This document shows, in pieces, positions 1 through 9,274 of a DNA stretch of 64,000 nt. This DNA comes from Marisediminicola antarctica (GTDB lineage Bacteria > Actinomycetota > Actinomycetes > Actinomycetales > Microbacteriaceae), in assembly GCF_009930795.1 (NCBI RefSeq), contig NZ_CP017146.1, forward strand, positions 744,001-808,000. The letters are read 5' to 3'. The position numbers and the translations under genes were made by a program. How positions within the stretch are numbered: the first letter of the stretch is position 1; each line of letters opens with the position of its first letter. The notes below the pieces were generated by a model, which was not told where the DNA came from, searched no databases, and saw only the letters and a program-made list of their open reading frames with translations.

Positions 1-564
1 CTCGAGTGGCACCATGTGAATGCGACCGGATGCCATAGGCCCCGCCCACTTCGCCGCGCGGGTATTGATCTTCCAGTCGGCCGCAAAAACCGCCGGCCCG
101 AAACCGAAGCGGCCGTAGATCGTCGCCTCCGACACAGTGAGGATCGCGACGGCGATGCCGAGGCGCTGCGCCGTGCGCAGCTCTGCGGTGAGCATGGCGC
201 TCGCAATGCCCCGTCGGCGGTGCGTCGACGCGACCGTGACCGCGCTGATCGCCCACGCCGAGCTGTCGCTCCCGCCCGGCAGGGTCAGCCGTGCCGGCCA
301 CGAGCTGACCGTGGAGACCGGGGAGGATGGGTCGGCGGCCGAGTCGTCGTACACGGCCGAGGTGCGCCGGTCTGTCAGGCCGCGCAGCTGGGCGGCGAGC
401 AGCTCGGGCGAGAGCCGCGACTGGTGGAACCCCCGGGCGTCGGCCTCGAGCCACTGCCCGAAGGCATCAGCATCGCCGGTGTCGACGAGTGCGAGGCGCA
501 GCCCGCCTGCGCGCATCCGTTCGGCTGATTCGTCGTCGATCGGAAGGCTCAGGTACTCGGTCAT
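1..564 (-). CDS. Eis-like GNAT N-acetyltransferase (N-terminal part, runs off the left edge)
   Basis: Reading the minus strand from the ATG at 564 gives an open frame to the first base of the window (188 codons seen, no stop). It begins MTEYLSLPID. Around residues 75-110 is the core of a GNAT fold, with AISAVTVASTHRRRGIAS being motif A (acetyl-CoA pyrophosphate-binding RRRGIA), followed by MLTAELRTAQRLGIAVAIL and SEATIYGRFGFGPA. That arrangement is typical of the Eis (enhanced intracellular survival) family of amine acetyltransferases, which normally exceed 400 residues and end in an SCP2-like domain; that part lies outside the window. The acetyl acceptor cannot be told from the sequence. The gene is divergent from the small frame at 721. 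Confidence 0.8.
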   Translation of the reverse strand, partial: MTEYLSLPIDDESAERMRAGGLRLALVDTGDADAFGQWLEADARGFHQSRLSPELLAAQLRGLTDRRTSAVYDDSAADPSSPVSTVSSWPARLTLPGGSDSSAWAISAVTVASTHRRRGIASAMLTAELRTAQRLGIAVAILTVSEATIYGRFGFGPAVFAADWKINTRAAKWAGPMASGRIHMVPLE

Positions 565-720
565 GGTTTCAGGCTAACGGCAGGCCCGTCGACGGCGCAG
601 ACGGACCCGAATCCACGTGCATTCGTCGCGTTCACCGGCTTGTCGCGCATACTCGAAGGAGGATTACAGTCCGGACCCCGCTGCTAAACGCAGATCTCTT
701 GCGCTTGTCGGAGGTGGGAA

Positions 721-888
721 ATGCGAGACCAATTGGCTGCAACCGTCGATCACAACACCACGGCGGGATCGCTCGAGCACCTACTCGTTCGCGCCGGCCA
801 CGGCGACCAGGGTGCCTTCGCGCTGGAGCGCTTGCGGGCCGAGGACGGCATGGAGGTTCCCGGGGCGCGACAGTCGTCGGGTGCGTGA
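721..888 (+). pseudogene. Possible N-terminal remnant of an ECF sigma factor gene
   Basis: A 55-codon frame begins with ATG at 721 directly behind a strong GGAGGTGGG ribosome binding site. Residues 17-33 (SLEHLLVRAGHGDQGAF) resemble the start of region 2 of SigK-type ECF sigma factors (xxLLxRxAxGDQxAFA). After that the similarity stops and the frame ends 22 residues later. No sigma region 2.2-4 is visible downstream in any frame. I read it as the leftover start of a deleted sigma gene. A genuine small protein is also possible, since the start signal is good. Confidence 0.35.
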
Positions 889-1262
889 TTGGCCACCGGA
901 GCGATTCGATGGGTTCGGTTGTTCCGGCCCGGTGTGCCGGTTCAGGAGCTTGTCGGCGGAGGCATGAGCTAATCGAAGCTCATGTTTTTCGGGTTATTTC
1001 CTCACGTTCTCCCTGATGAGACTGACTTTCCTCACGTTTGCACGAAGGCGAGACAGAAGGTACGTTTACCGAGCACAATTCGATTCAGTTCGCGCCATAA
1101 ACGGGTCGCGACAGCGTTGATGCGAGCCGCGACCTGAGGCGGTGCACAGGTGGGCTAGGCGTGATCAACCGGGGGGTCGATCGCGCCTAGCGTACTTGCC
1201 CATGGCGCCACGTCGGAGGCATGGTCTGCGGGTCCTGCCTCGCCGGATGCTTGAATGGCCAC
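889..1262. other. Non-coding stretch with one hairpin
   Basis: No convincing gene is seen here on either strand. It holds a hairpin with 8-bp arms GCTAGGCG (1154-1161) and CGCCTAGC (1184-1191). The hairpin lies about 70 bp before the M18 peptidase start and could be a terminator, operator or leader structure. The element TTCCTCACGTT also occurs twice near 1000-1040. Confidence 0.5.
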
Positions 1263-2531
1263 ATGAGCGATTCGATGGCCCACCTGCACGACCTCGCCGA
1301 CTTCGTCCGCGCATCCCCCTCCTCGTTTCACGCTGTCGAGGAGGCCGGTCGCCGGCTCACCGCCGCCGGATTCGTGGCGCTCGACGAGATGGACCCCTGG
1401 GAGCGCGGGCCCGGCAAGCGGTTCGTCATCCGAGACGGCGCCATCGTCGCCTGGATCGAGCCCGCCTCGGCGACCGCCACCACCGGATTCCGGATCCTCG
1501 GCGCGCACACCGACTCGCCCGGATTCAAGCTCAAGCCCAAGCCGACGACCACCTCGCAGGGCTGGATCCAGGCGGGGGTCGAGGTCTACGGCGGTCCGCT
1601 GTTCAACTCCTGGCTCGACCGTGAGCTCGAGTTTGCCGGCCGGCTCGTCTTCGATGACGGCACGACTGCGCTCGTGCGCACCGGACCGTTCCTCCGGTTC
1701 CCGCAGCTGTCGGTGCACCTCGACCGCGCTGTCAACGAGGGTCTGAAGCTCGACCCGCAGGCGCACCTCAACCCGGTTATCGGCGTCGGCGACCCGGCGG
1801 ATGCCGATGTGGTCGACCACCTCGCTCACCTCGCCGGACGGCGTGGATCGGCCGTTGCCGGCTACGACATCGTCGTCGCCGACACCGCACCGCCCGCGGT
1901 GTTCGGCCTCGGCTCGCGCCTGTTCGCGTCAGGCCGGCTCGACAACCTCTCCTCGGTGCACGCGGGGCTGACCGCGTTGCTGCGGGTGCCGACGGAGTCG
2001 GAGCACATCCTCGTCTTCGCCGCCTTCGACCACGAAGAGGTCGGCTCGGCAACACGGTCGGGGGCCAGCGGCCCGCTGCTGGCCGACGTGCTCGCGCGCA
2101 TCAAGGAGGGCTCCTCGGTCTCGGATCAGGCGCGCGCGCTCGCCGCATCGTGGTGCCTGTCCGCCGACGCCGGGCACGCCGTGCACCCGAACTACGCCGA
2201 ACGGCACGACCCCGCGAATCGGCCCATTGTCGGCGGTGGCCCACTGCTGAAGATCAACGCCAACCAGCGCTACGCGACGGATGCCGTCGGGGCCGCCGAG
2301 TGGGCGCGCGCCTGCGGTCAGGCGGGGGTCGGGTACCAGGAGTTCGTCTCGAATAACTCGTTGCCGTGCGGGTCGACGATCGGGCCACTGACGGCGACCA
2401 GGCTCGGCATCCGCACCATCGATGTCGGCATCGCGCTGCTTTCGATGCACTCCGCCCGCGAGCTCTGCGGCGTCGACGACCCGGCGGCGTTCACCGACGC
2501 GATCGAGGCGTTTCTGGCGCCGGCCGGCTGA
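1263..2531 (+). CDS. apeB: M18 family metallo-aminopeptidase
   Basis: A cytoplasmic di-metal aminopeptidase that removes N-terminal residues (the family favours acidic or neutral ones). The 422-residue product has the M18 landmarks in order: GAHTDSPGFKLKP (first His ligand), the SADAGHAVHPNY region, DHEEVGS (the catalytic/ligand Glu pair) and the C-terminal MHSARE His ligand. The reading frame is open upstream to 1221, but homologous N-termini begin near LHDLADFVRASPSSFHAVEEA, so ATG 1263 (MSDSMAHLHDL) is preferred; ATG 1275 is an alternative. The gene stands alone and converges on the minus-strand helix-turn-helix gene at 2607. Confidence 0.93.
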   Translation: MSDSMAHLHDLADFVRASPSSFHAVEEAGRRLTAAGFVALDEMDPWERGPGKRFVIRDGAIVAWIEPASATATTGFRILGAHTDSPGFKLKPKPTTTSQGWIQAGVEVYGGPLFNSWLDRELEFAGRLVFDDGTTALVRTGPFLRFPQLSVHLDRAVNEGLKLDPQAHLNPVIGVGDPADADVVDHLAHLAGRRGSAVAGYDIVVADTAPPAVFGLGSRLFASGRLDNLSSVHAGLTALLRVPTESEHILVFAAFDHEEVGSATRSGASGPLLADVLARIKEGSSVSDQARALAASWCLSADAGHAVHPNYAERHDPANRPIVGGGPLLKINANQRYATDAVGAAEWARACGQAGVGYQEFVSNNSLPCGSTIGPLTATRLGIRTIDVGIALLSMHSARELCGVDDPAAFTDAIEAFLAPAG

Positions 2532-2553
2532 CACCAGGCGGTGGGCGCTCGTC

Positions 2554-2593
2554 GGGTCTCGCCGGGTCGGGCCGGGTCTCGCCGGGTCGGGCT
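2554..2593. repeat. 20-bp tandem duplication in a convergent gap
   Basis: Two near-perfect copies of GGGTCTCGCCGGGTCGGGCC lie between the stops of the M18 peptidase and the helix-turn-helix gene. The array is short and GC-rich, has no spacers, and probably arose by slippage. Confidence 0.75.
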
Positions 2594-2606
2594 TCGGGAG
2601 GTACAG

Positions 2607-3092
2607 CTAGGCCTCGAGGTCAGGGTCGTCGGGGAGGAAGACTCGCTTGTATTTGCGGCCGTCGGCGAGGTCGACCGTTCGGGCGGTGAGCGTTCCGCGG
2701 GACACCTTGAGGTAGACGGCCTGCGGGGTCACCCCGAGCCGAGCGGCGGCATCCGAGACCGAGAGCCCCGGCAGGTCGGTGGGCACGCTGCTCGGCCGCG
2801 CGGCACGCTTGCGCCCCGCCTCATGCCGTGCCGTGATGTCGTCGTCGGTGCCCTGCCAGCGCCACTTGGCCGCCGCCGGTCCGAGTCCGGCAGCCTCGGC
2901 GACCTCGTTCCAGGAGCTTCCGCGCTCGAGCGCCTCCCGCACGCTCTGCAGCATCGCGGACTCGGTCTCGAGGGCGGCGGTGAGCGCGCGGATGCAGCGC
3001 ACCCGCGTGAGCGGATCGGGCGGCGACTCCGCAGACTCGTCCTGAGCGAGTCGATCGAGCGCGGCGCGGGAGGATTCGGAGAGGAAGGGCAT
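2607..3092 (-). CDS. Predicted helix-turn-helix DNA-binding protein
   Basis: 161 residues, soluble, no signal peptide. Two possible DNA-binding segments are visible. Near residues 55-75, GSSWNEVAEAAGLGPAAAKWRW has the shape of an HTH. Near residues 108-130, LSVSDAAARLGVTPQAVYLKVSRGTL is a clear MerR/excisionase-like HTH, followed by TARTVDLADGRKYKRVFLPDD, a likely wing. I recognise no named family. It is probably a transcriptional regulator or nucleoid-associated protein; no target can be inferred. It is transcribed towards the M18 peptidase. Confidence 0.75.
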   Translation of the reverse strand: MPFLSESSRAALDRLAQDESAESPPDPLTRVRCIRALTAALETESAMLQSVREALERGSSWNEVAEAAGLGPAAAKWRWQGTDDDITARHEAGRKRAARPSSVPTDLPGLSVSDAAARLGVTPQAVYLKVSRGTLTARTVDLADGRKYKRVFLPDDPDLEA

Positions 3093-3127
3093 GATGCCGC
3101 CATGCTAGCGGCGCTCCCGCGTGGCGG

Positions 3128-3571
3128 TTAGGCGGTCGCGCCGCCGACGGGAAAAAGGTAGTCGTCCGGTGCGACCCAGCGCACCCCGCGGGCGTGGCTG
3201 AGCAGAACCCCGCGCAGGATCAGACTCGACGCCGCCGCCGCGGCGTGCAGGGTGCTGGCCCAGGCGAGGTCGGAGGGGGCGAGCATGTGGTCGGCGTACC
3301 GCTCGATTACGACAATGACGCCGGCCGCATCGGTGGCCTCGCCGACGTGCGACAGCATGCGGGTGAACCGCTCGGGGTCTCCGGGCGCGGGAAACGAGGG
3401 GTGGTCCTGAAGGGGCAGGATAATCGGCAGTTGGGCGTCGCGATGGTTGACGAAGAGGAACCAGATCTCGCGCCGGGTCGCTCGTCCGACGAGGGAGAGC
3501 ACCCGGCCCTCGATGCGTTCGGGAGTCGAGAGCGGGAGCATCTGGTCGGGGTCGTAGTGTGGCGGCTTCAT
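3128..3571 (-). CDS. Conserved-looking hypothetical protein
   Basis: The frame is open from 3730, but the first 53 codons are a proline/histidine-rich translation of a repetitive region, so the ATG at 3571 (MKPPHYDPDQMLPLS) is chosen, giving 147 residues. It appears to be a soluble alpha/beta protein with the strands EIWFLFVN, AGVIVVIERYA and SSLILRGVLLSHARGVRWVAPDD. There is no signal peptide or membrane segment. It sits just downstream of the helix-turn-helix gene on the same strand without recognisable functional linkage. I do not recognise the family. Confidence 0.65.
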   Translation of the reverse strand: MKPPHYDPDQMLPLSTPERIEGRVLSLVGRATRREIWFLFVNHRDAQLPIILPLQDHPSFPAPGDPERFTRMLSHVGEATDAAGVIVVIERYADHMLAPSDLAWASTLHAAAAASSLILRGVLLSHARGVRWVAPDDYLFPVGGATA

Positions 3572-3912
3572 CACCCCAGAGTCGCCCGCGAGTGCGGCGG
3601 GCGGGCGGCGCGGCAGCGATGTGTGGATAACTCCGACGGGGTGCACGGTTGGCGCGGGTCGGCGCGGGTGGGTCGGCGCGGGCGGGTCGGCGCGGGGGGG
3701 GTGGGAGTGTCTCGGTGTCTCGTCCGGCATGTGCCGGGACTGTGGTGGTAGTCCGCCGCCAGCTAGCGCGCCCGTTCGTAGCTACTGCGCCCGGTCGACC
3801 GGGCGCGGATGCGTCAATCGGTCGCGGATGCGTCAATCGGGCGCACACCCTGGCCGTGGGGGTGATTACCGGTGCGGGCGCCGGCGCAGTCCGACCGAGA
3901 GTCACCGCCGGG
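3572..3912. repeat. Repeat-rich intergenic stretch
   Basis: No gene is supported here. The gap contains G-rich slippage repeats (GTCGGCGCGGGTGG-like units, about 3651-3701) and a direct duplication of CGCGGATGCGTCAATCGG at about 3804-3841. It separates the hypothetical gene from sbcC, both on the minus strand. Confidence 0.6.
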
Positions 3913-6900
3913 TCAGGCGAGCACCCGGGCGTCGGCGATCTCGCTCCAGCCGTTGCTGGACACCGTGATCTCGAGGTGCGCCGTGATCTGCTCCTTCATC
4001 GCCTCGACGTGGCTGATCAGGCCGATCGTTCGCCCGCCCGCCCGCAGTGAGTCGAGGGTGCTCATCGCGATCTCGAGTGTGTCGCCGTCGAGCGACCCGA
4101 AGCCCTCGTCGATGAACAGGGTGTCGAGCCGGATGCCGCCTGCCTGGTTCTGCACGACCTCGGCGAGACCCAGGGCGAGCGCGAGCGAGGCGAGGAACGT
4201 CTCGCCGCCGGACAGGGAGTGAGTTGCTCGGGCACGTCCGCTGTGCTCGTCGCGGATGGCGAGGCCGAGCCCGGACTGCACGTTGCGGTAGGCGACGGCG
4301 TCGTCGTGCTCGAGGGCGTACCGGCCGCTCGTCATGGTGCGCAGGCGTGCGTTCGCGGCAGCGACGATCTCCTCGAGGCGGGCGGCGAGCACGTAGGTCT
4401 CGAGGCGCATCCGCTTGTCGTTGGGCTCCTTGCCCTCGACCGCGTTCGCGAGTTCCCGCAGCTGGCGTTGCTCGTCGAGCATCGCCCCGGATGCCGTGAT
4501 CCGACGCCGTGCGGACGCGACAATGGTGCCGAGTTGCTCCACGCGGGCGCCGAGCGAGGTGCGAGCGGCGAGGGCGGCGTCCCGTGCGCTCGCCGTTGCG
4601 TCTCGCGCAGCCTCGGCCGGGAGGAGCTCGACCGTGTCGTCGGGCACGGCCGCGATCGCGGGCTCCGCGAGAGTCGCGGCGGCGGCGGCGAGGGCATCGT
4701 CGAAGCGGCGGATGCGCGCCTCGATCGCCGCGACTTTGCTGGCGTCGCGCCGCGCGTCAACGACCGAGGACTCGTCGGCGAAACCGTGCTCGTCGAGCAC
4801 CTCGCGAACGGCCGCGGCCGCGGTGGCGAGCGTCTCGGCGCGCGTGGAGACCGCGGCGATCGCGTCGGCGAGGGCGGACGCTGCATCCAGCTGGTGCCGC
4901 AGTGTGGCCTCTCGGACCGCGACGGAGTCGAAGTCGCCGCGGTGGGTCGCGATCCGTGCCTCGAGCGCGGAACACCGGGTGCGGCTCTCGACCAGCTGCC
5001 TCTCGGCGTCGTCGCGGTCGGACCGAATCTGGTCGAGGGCGGTCGCGGCCTCCGCGAGCTCGGCCGTGAGGCGCCACAGCTCCAGCTCGAAGTCGGCCGA
5101 TTCTGCGGCGGCGGACACGGCGGTGGCCAGCCGCTCGCGAGCCTCGGCGAGTTCGACCCGCAGCTGTTCGCTCGCTTTGCCCCCCGCGATCGCGCGCGCC
5201 TCGGCGACCCGACGGTCGAGATCCTTCGTGGCCTCATGCGCCGCATCGAGGTCGGCCTGCCGCGCGGATGCGGCCGTGCGGGCGCGCTCGATGTCCTCCG
5301 GAGTGACCGGGGCGCCGTCAAAGGTTGCCGGGGCCGGATGCTCCGCCGAGCCGCAGACGGAGCAGGCTTCGCCCTCCCGCAGCTCGCCGGCAAGCTCAGC
5401 GGCATGCCCGGAGAGCCGCTGCGCCATCAGGTCGTGGACGAGGGCGGCGGACGCCGCGGCCTCCCCGCTCGCAGTGCTCGCGGCGGCGAGCGCGGCAGTG
5501 AGCTTCGGCTCGAGGCGGTCCACCGTCGTCGCGGCCTTCTCGGCGGCGGTGAGCCGCTCGACGCGCTCGGCGGCGTCAGGTTCTGCCGCGCCGAGCACCT
5601 TCACCTCGCCCAGTCGGGAACGGATGACCTCGAGCTCGGCGGGCCGCGACTCGGCTAGCGCTATCTGCTTGGCGACCTTGGTCGCAAGGTCGACGCACCC
5701 GCGCTGCAGCGTGTCAGTTGCGCCGGTCAGCGCGGGGAGTGCGGCCTCGTCGGCGAGAGCGTCGGAAACAGTGCCGAGCGTTTCTCTGAGTTCGTCGATT
5801 TCAGCGCGAAGGTCACCCGTGCTCGGGGAGCGGTCGCCCGCGAAGTGCGTGCGATACCCCTCCCTCGCGACGGTCTCGGCGGACCGGGCGGAGTCGAGCG
5901 CGGCGGCGGCGGTTCGCCTCGCGGTCACCTGCGGCGTCGCGGCGGCAGCGTGGCGCGCGAGATTGACGACCTCGCGCTCCAGGGCAACGGCAGCGCGCTC
6001 GGCCTCAAGCTCGGCGAGGCGGTGTCGCGCGTCATCGCGCCGCTCCTGCTGCTCGCGCGTCTTCTCGAGTGCGCGATGGGCCCGGTCGGCGACCGTGAAC
6101 TCGGCGTCGGCTCGCGTTGCGGCATCCGTCGCGGCACGGAGCCGCTCGGTCAGCGCGGCGAGCCCCTGCTCGAACCAGCCGAGGTCGGGATCCAGCGGTG
6201 TCGGGATGCTGGTGCCGGCCGTACCGCCAGCCGACGAGTCGGACTCGCCCGTCGCGTCCGTCGCGTCCGTCGCGTCGGACTCGCCGGGGGCGGTGGGCCC
6301 GCGGGAGTCCGAGCCGGGCTCGCCGTTCGCCTCACCGTCGCCCAGCAGCGCGGCAGCGTGGGCCGCGTCGACGGCGATCGCCTCGCGCGCGGCCCGCAGC
6401 CGCTCGTCGAGTGCCTTGCGCTGGTCGACGAGGGCGGTCTCGATGTCGAGGAAGCGGTGGGTGCCGAAGAGGCTGCGCAGCACCTTCTGCCGGTCGTCGT
6501 TTTTCGCAAGCAGGAACTCCTGGAACCGGTTCTGGGCGAGCAGGATGACCTGCAGAAACTGGTCCTTGGTGAGCCCGACAATCCGCCGCACCTCGGGGCC
6601 GACCTGGGCAGGGATGGCGGCGATGCCCTCCCAGTGCTCGCCTCGGCGCACGGCGAGCTCCGCGGTGGCCTTCTCCAGCGCCATCCCGACGCCCCTCTTC
6701 TTCGGACGGTCGTACGCCGGGCTGCGCGAGAGCCGGTAGTCGGTGTCGTGCACGGTGAACACGAGCTCGACCCGGGTCGGGTCATCGGCGGCGCAGTGGT
6801 CGCTGCGCAGGTTCGACTCTGTGCCGTCGTAGCGGGGCACGCTGCCGTAGAGGGCAAAGCAGATCGCGTCGAGGATGCTCGACTTGCCCGCCCCCGTTTT

Positions 6901-7005
6901 TCCGGTGATGAGAAAGAGGCCATCCCCGGCGAACCGGTCGAAGTCGACAAGCTGGCGCTGCTTGTACGGGCCGAACCCCTCGATCTCGAGCGTGCGGATT
7001 CTCAT
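3913..7005 (-). CDS. sbcC: Nuclease SbcCD subunit C (Rad50-like ATPase)
   Basis: A 1030-residue SMC/Rad50-type ATPase that partners SbcD to process DNA hairpins and double-strand breaks. The N-terminus MRIRTLEIEGFGPYK leads to Walker A ITGKTGAGKSSILDAI (about residues 34-49) and the Q-loop region around LLAQNRFQEFLLAKNDDRQ. Long alanine/glutamate-rich coiled-coil arms flank a zinc-hook CSVCGSAEHP in the middle. The C-terminus has the signature HSLSGGETFLASLALALGLAEVV and Walker B TLFIDEGFGSLD. Near residues 242-252 a 9-bp repeat encodes a short ATDATDATGESD linker. Its ATG overlaps the sbcD stop by 4 bp, so the two are translationally coupled. Confidence 0.96.
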   Translation of the reverse strand: MRIRTLEIEGFGPYKQRQLVDFDRFAGDGLFLITGKTGAGKSSILDAICFALYGSVPRYDGTESNLRSDHCAADDPTRVELVFTVHDTDYRLSRSPAYDRPKKRGVGMALEKATAELAVRRGEHWEGIAAIPAQVGPEVRRIVGLTKDQFLQVILLAQNRFQEFLLAKNDDRQKVLRSLFGTHRFLDIETALVDQRKALDERLRAAREAIAVDAAHAAALLGDGEANGEPGSDSRGPTAPGESDATDATDATGESDSSAGGTAGTSIPTPLDPDLGWFEQGLAALTERLRAATDAATRADAEFTVADRAHRALEKTREQQERRDDARHRLAELEAERAAVALEREVVNLARHAAAATPQVTARRTAAAALDSARSAETVAREGYRTHFAGDRSPSTGDLRAEIDELRETLGTVSDALADEAALPALTGATDTLQRGCVDLATKVAKQIALAESRPAELEVIRSRLGEVKVLGAAEPDAAERVERLTAAEKAATTVDRLEPKLTAALAAASTASGEAAASAALVHDLMAQRLSGHAAELAGELREGEACSVCGSAEHPAPATFDGAPVTPEDIERARTAASARQADLDAAHEATKDLDRRVAEARAIAGGKASEQLRVELAEARERLATAVSAAAESADFELELWRLTAELAEAATALDQIRSDRDDAERQLVESRTRCSALEARIATHRGDFDSVAVREATLRHQLDAASALADAIAAVSTRAETLATAAAAVREVLDEHGFADESSVVDARRDASKVAAIEARIRRFDDALAAAAATLAEPAIAAVPDDTVELLPAEAARDATASARDAALAARTSLGARVEQLGTIVASARRRITASGAMLDEQRQLRELANAVEGKEPNDKRMRLETYVLAARLEEIVAAANARLRTMTSGRYALEHDDAVAYRNVQSGLGLAIRDEHSGRARATHSLSGGETFLASLALALGLAEVVQNQAGGIRLDTLFIDEGFGSLDGDTLEIAMSTLDSLRAGGRTIGLISHVEAMKEQITAHLEITVSSNGWSEIADARVLA

Positions 7006-8165
7006 GCCACGGCCTCATCGAGATCGTCGGATGCCGCCTGCACGGCGATGGCGTCGCGGATGGTCTTACGCTCGTACTCGCTGGGCCCGGAACCGTTGCG
7101 CACGAAGGTGAGGAAATCGGCGACGATCTCGTTGTCTGACTTGCCGCGTACCCGCTCGGCGTAGCTTTCATCGCCAGCATCGGCGGTGACCTGCGGACGG
7201 TGCTGCACATTCACGCAGTGCGGGAACCGCTGCTGCAGCCTGCGCATGCCGTCGAGCGGCCGCACCTGGTCGGTGAGCACGGCGGAAACCCACGCGTCGG
7301 CGTCGGCGTCGTGGCGGGCATCCGTCAGCAGCTCCTCGATCGTGCCGGTGAGAGCGGCGAGCCGCCGGGGGATCGGGAGGTCGACCCAGCTCACCTCGCC
7401 GAGACCGGCAGCGTCGAGCTGCACAAGCCAGGCGCCACGCGGCCGGGTCGCCTCGCCGAAGGAGTAGTGCAGCGGCGCGCCCGAGTAGCGCACGCGCTCG
7501 CTGATCGTGTTGCGGGAGTGGATGTGGCCAAGCGCGATATAGTCGGGCCCGTCGAACACTCCCGCGGGAACATAGTCGATGCCGCCGGAGGTGATGTCGC
7601 GTTCGACGTCGCTCGATTCGACGCCCACCGCGAAGCAGTGCGAGAGCACGACCGAGCGGCCGCCACGGGCTGCGAGGTCGGCGCGCACCCGCCCCATCGC
7701 GAAGCCGAGCACCTGCTCGTGCGTGGTCAGCTTCGCTTCGGGGTAGAGGTGCCGCACGAGCGACGGCTCGAGGTACGGGATGCCGTAGAAGTGCACCGGC
7801 CCGTGCTCGTCGGAGATCGTCACCGGGGTGTCGAGCTGGTCGTGCCTCGTGATGACGTGGATGCCGGCCAGCTGCGCGAACTCCGACTGGAAGCCCAGCC
7901 TCGTGGCCGAATCGTGGTTGCCGCTCGTCAGGATCACCGTGGCCCCGGCCTCGCGCAGCTGCCGAAGGGCGGAGGTGAGCACCGTGTAGAAGTCCGCGGC
8001 CGGCGTAGCCGAGTCGAAGATGTCGCCGGCGACCACGACGACATCGACCGCGCGCTGCCGCACCTCGTCGACGAGCGCGGCGAGCACGACGCGCAGATTC
8101 TCGACCGTCGAGTGCCCGTGGAAGGTGCGCCCGATATGCCAGTCGGAGGTGTGGAGGATTCGCAT
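7002..8165 (-). CDS. sbcD: Nuclease SbcCD subunit D (Mre11-like exonuclease)
   Basis: The metallophosphoesterase subunit of SbcCD. MRILHTSDWHIGRTF at the N-terminus gives phosphodiesterase motif I (DxH), followed by VVAGDIFDSATP (GDxxD), LTSGNHDSATRLG (GNHD), VLSHCF and ALGHIHSRN (GHxH). It is 387 residues from the ATG at 8165; the in-frame extension to 8225 lacks family similarity. It is the first gene of the sbcDC operon, with a 4-bp overlap into sbcC. Mn-dependent nuclease activity is inferred from the family. Confidence 0.95.
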   Translation of the reverse strand: MRILHTSDWHIGRTFHGHSTVENLRVVLAALVDEVRQRAVDVVVVAGDIFDSATPAADFYTVLTSALRQLREAGATVILTSGNHDSATRLGFQSEFAQLAGIHVITRHDQLDTPVTISDEHGPVHFYGIPYLEPSLVRHLYPEAKLTTHEQVLGFAMGRVRADLAARGGRSVVLSHCFAVGVESSDVERDITSGGIDYVPAGVFDGPDYIALGHIHSRNTISERVRYSGAPLHYSFGEATRPRGAWLVQLDAAGLGEVSWVDLPIPRRLAALTGTIEELLTDARHDADADAWVSAVLTDQVRPLDGMRRLQQRFPHCVNVQHRPQVTADAGDESYAERVRGKSDNEIVADFLTFVRNGSGPSEYERKTIRDAIAVQAASDDLDEAVA

Positions 8166-8256
8166 GTGTCCGACGCTAACCCGCACCACCGACACTGGCG
8201 GTGGGAGCGCGCCGGTCACTTTCACGGATGCGCCGGCGCGGGGCTAACATCGGCGA

Positions 8257-8898
8257 ATGGCACCCGGAGCAGAGCGCATGGACGGCACTCTCGTTTCGTG
8301 GAAGGATTCGCGCGGTTTCGGCTTCATCGCCCCGGCGAACGGAGGCGACGACGTATTCGTGCACATCTCCGAGTTCGTCGATGCGAGCAGACGGCCGCTC
8401 AGCGGCGAGTCCTTCACCTTCGAGGTCGGGGCAACGCCAGAGGGGAAGATCAGGGCGCGCCGCGTGCTCGCGATCGGCGCGACGCTCGACGACACCCCAA
8501 CGCCGGCCAAACGAGCGCTCAATCTGGGCCTCGCCGGCTATCTCGCTGTCGCCGCCTTCGCCGTGCTTTTCGCCCTCATCGCGACCGAGCGGGACCTGCC
8601 GGTCTGGACGATCGGCCTCTACGTGGGCACGAGCATCCTGACCTTTCTCGTCTACGCCGATGACAAGTCCGCCGCGGCGTCGGGGCGCTGGCGCACCCCG
8701 GAGGGCTCGCTGCTCGCGCTCGGACTCGTCGGCGGTTGGCCGGGAGCCGTCATCGCCCAACGGATGCTGCGCCACAAGACCCGCAAGATGAGCTTCCAGC
8801 TGGCGTTCTGGGGCACTGTCGCGCTCAACATCACGGCGTTCGTCGCGTTCAGCTCGCCGGAGTTTCTCGACCTCGTCGCGCGGCTCTCGCAGCCGTAG
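8257..8898 (+). CDS. Cold-shock domain fused to a DUF1294 membrane domain
   Basis: 213 residues. The N-terminal 65 residues form a cold-shock (OB-fold) domain with the RNP-like segments SRGFGFIAP and DDVFVHISEF. The rest is a DUF1294 integral membrane domain with about four hydrophobic helices (LAVAAFAVLFALIA, IGLYVGTSILTFLVYADDKSAA, LLALGLVGGWPGAVIAQRM, ALNITAFVAF) and the family motif GGWPGA..RHKTRK. This fusion is a known family of unknown function, presumably a membrane-tethered nucleic-acid-binding protein. It is divergent from sbcD (91 bp apart). Confidence 0.9.
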   Translation: MAPGAERMDGTLVSWKDSRGFGFIAPANGGDDVFVHISEFVDASRRPLSGESFTFEVGATPEGKIRARRVLAIGATLDDTPTPAKRALNLGLAGYLAVAAFAVLFALIATERDLPVWTIGLYVGTSILTFLVYADDKSAAASGRWRTPEGSLLALGLVGGWPGAVIAQRMLRHKTRKMSFQLAFWGTVALNITAFVAFSSPEFLDLVARLSQP

Positions 8899-8946
8899 CG
8901 GGGCGGCGGGTTTCGACACGGTCGCTGCGCGACCTGCTCGGGTGCG

Positions 8947-9165
8947 CTACTGCGAGTTGGCGATGTCGTCGGCGATGGCGTCCGCGTCGGCCGCGGTCAG
9001 CGGCACGCCCGCCTCACGCGCCCGCTGCTGCAGTTCGGCCGAGACATCGACATCCGCGCTGTCGAGATCGATGTCGGCTTTCACCTGATCGGCGATCCCC
9101 TGAATCTTCTCGTCGACGGTTGAGTCGTTGCCGTCTTGCATCGGTTCGTTCTGGAAGTCAGCCAT
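8947..9165 (-). CDS. Small acidic hypothetical protein (paralogue of the 9275 product)
   Basis: 72 residues, very acidic, no membrane segment. ATG at 9165 (MADFQNEPMQDGND) is chosen over the longer open frame to 9306. The C-terminal half, LQQRAREAGVPLTAADADAIADDIANSQ, aligns without gaps to the C-terminus of the divergent gene at 9275 (LTERLRRAGLEVRPEEVEDLAEEIENHA), so the two appear to be homologous small proteins. Function unknown. Confidence 0.65.
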   Translation of the reverse strand: MADFQNEPMQDGNDSTVDEKIQGIADQVKADIDLDSADVDVSAELQQRAREAGVPLTAADADAIADDIANSQ

Positions 9166-9274
9166 GCTCCATCGTCGCAGTATCCCCTGCTTGCCGACTA
9201 CCGGTTTCGGCCAAGGGGCTTGAAGCCCATGCGAACGGCGCGCACTATGAGGGGCAACGAGGAGAGGTGAGGTC

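Noticed and set aside
4219-7164. Long plus-strand frames (up to 774 codons) opposite sbcC
   Set aside because: They are GC-skew shadows: Arg/Ala/Ser-rich without motifs, while the minus strand carries a complete Rad50-type ATPase.
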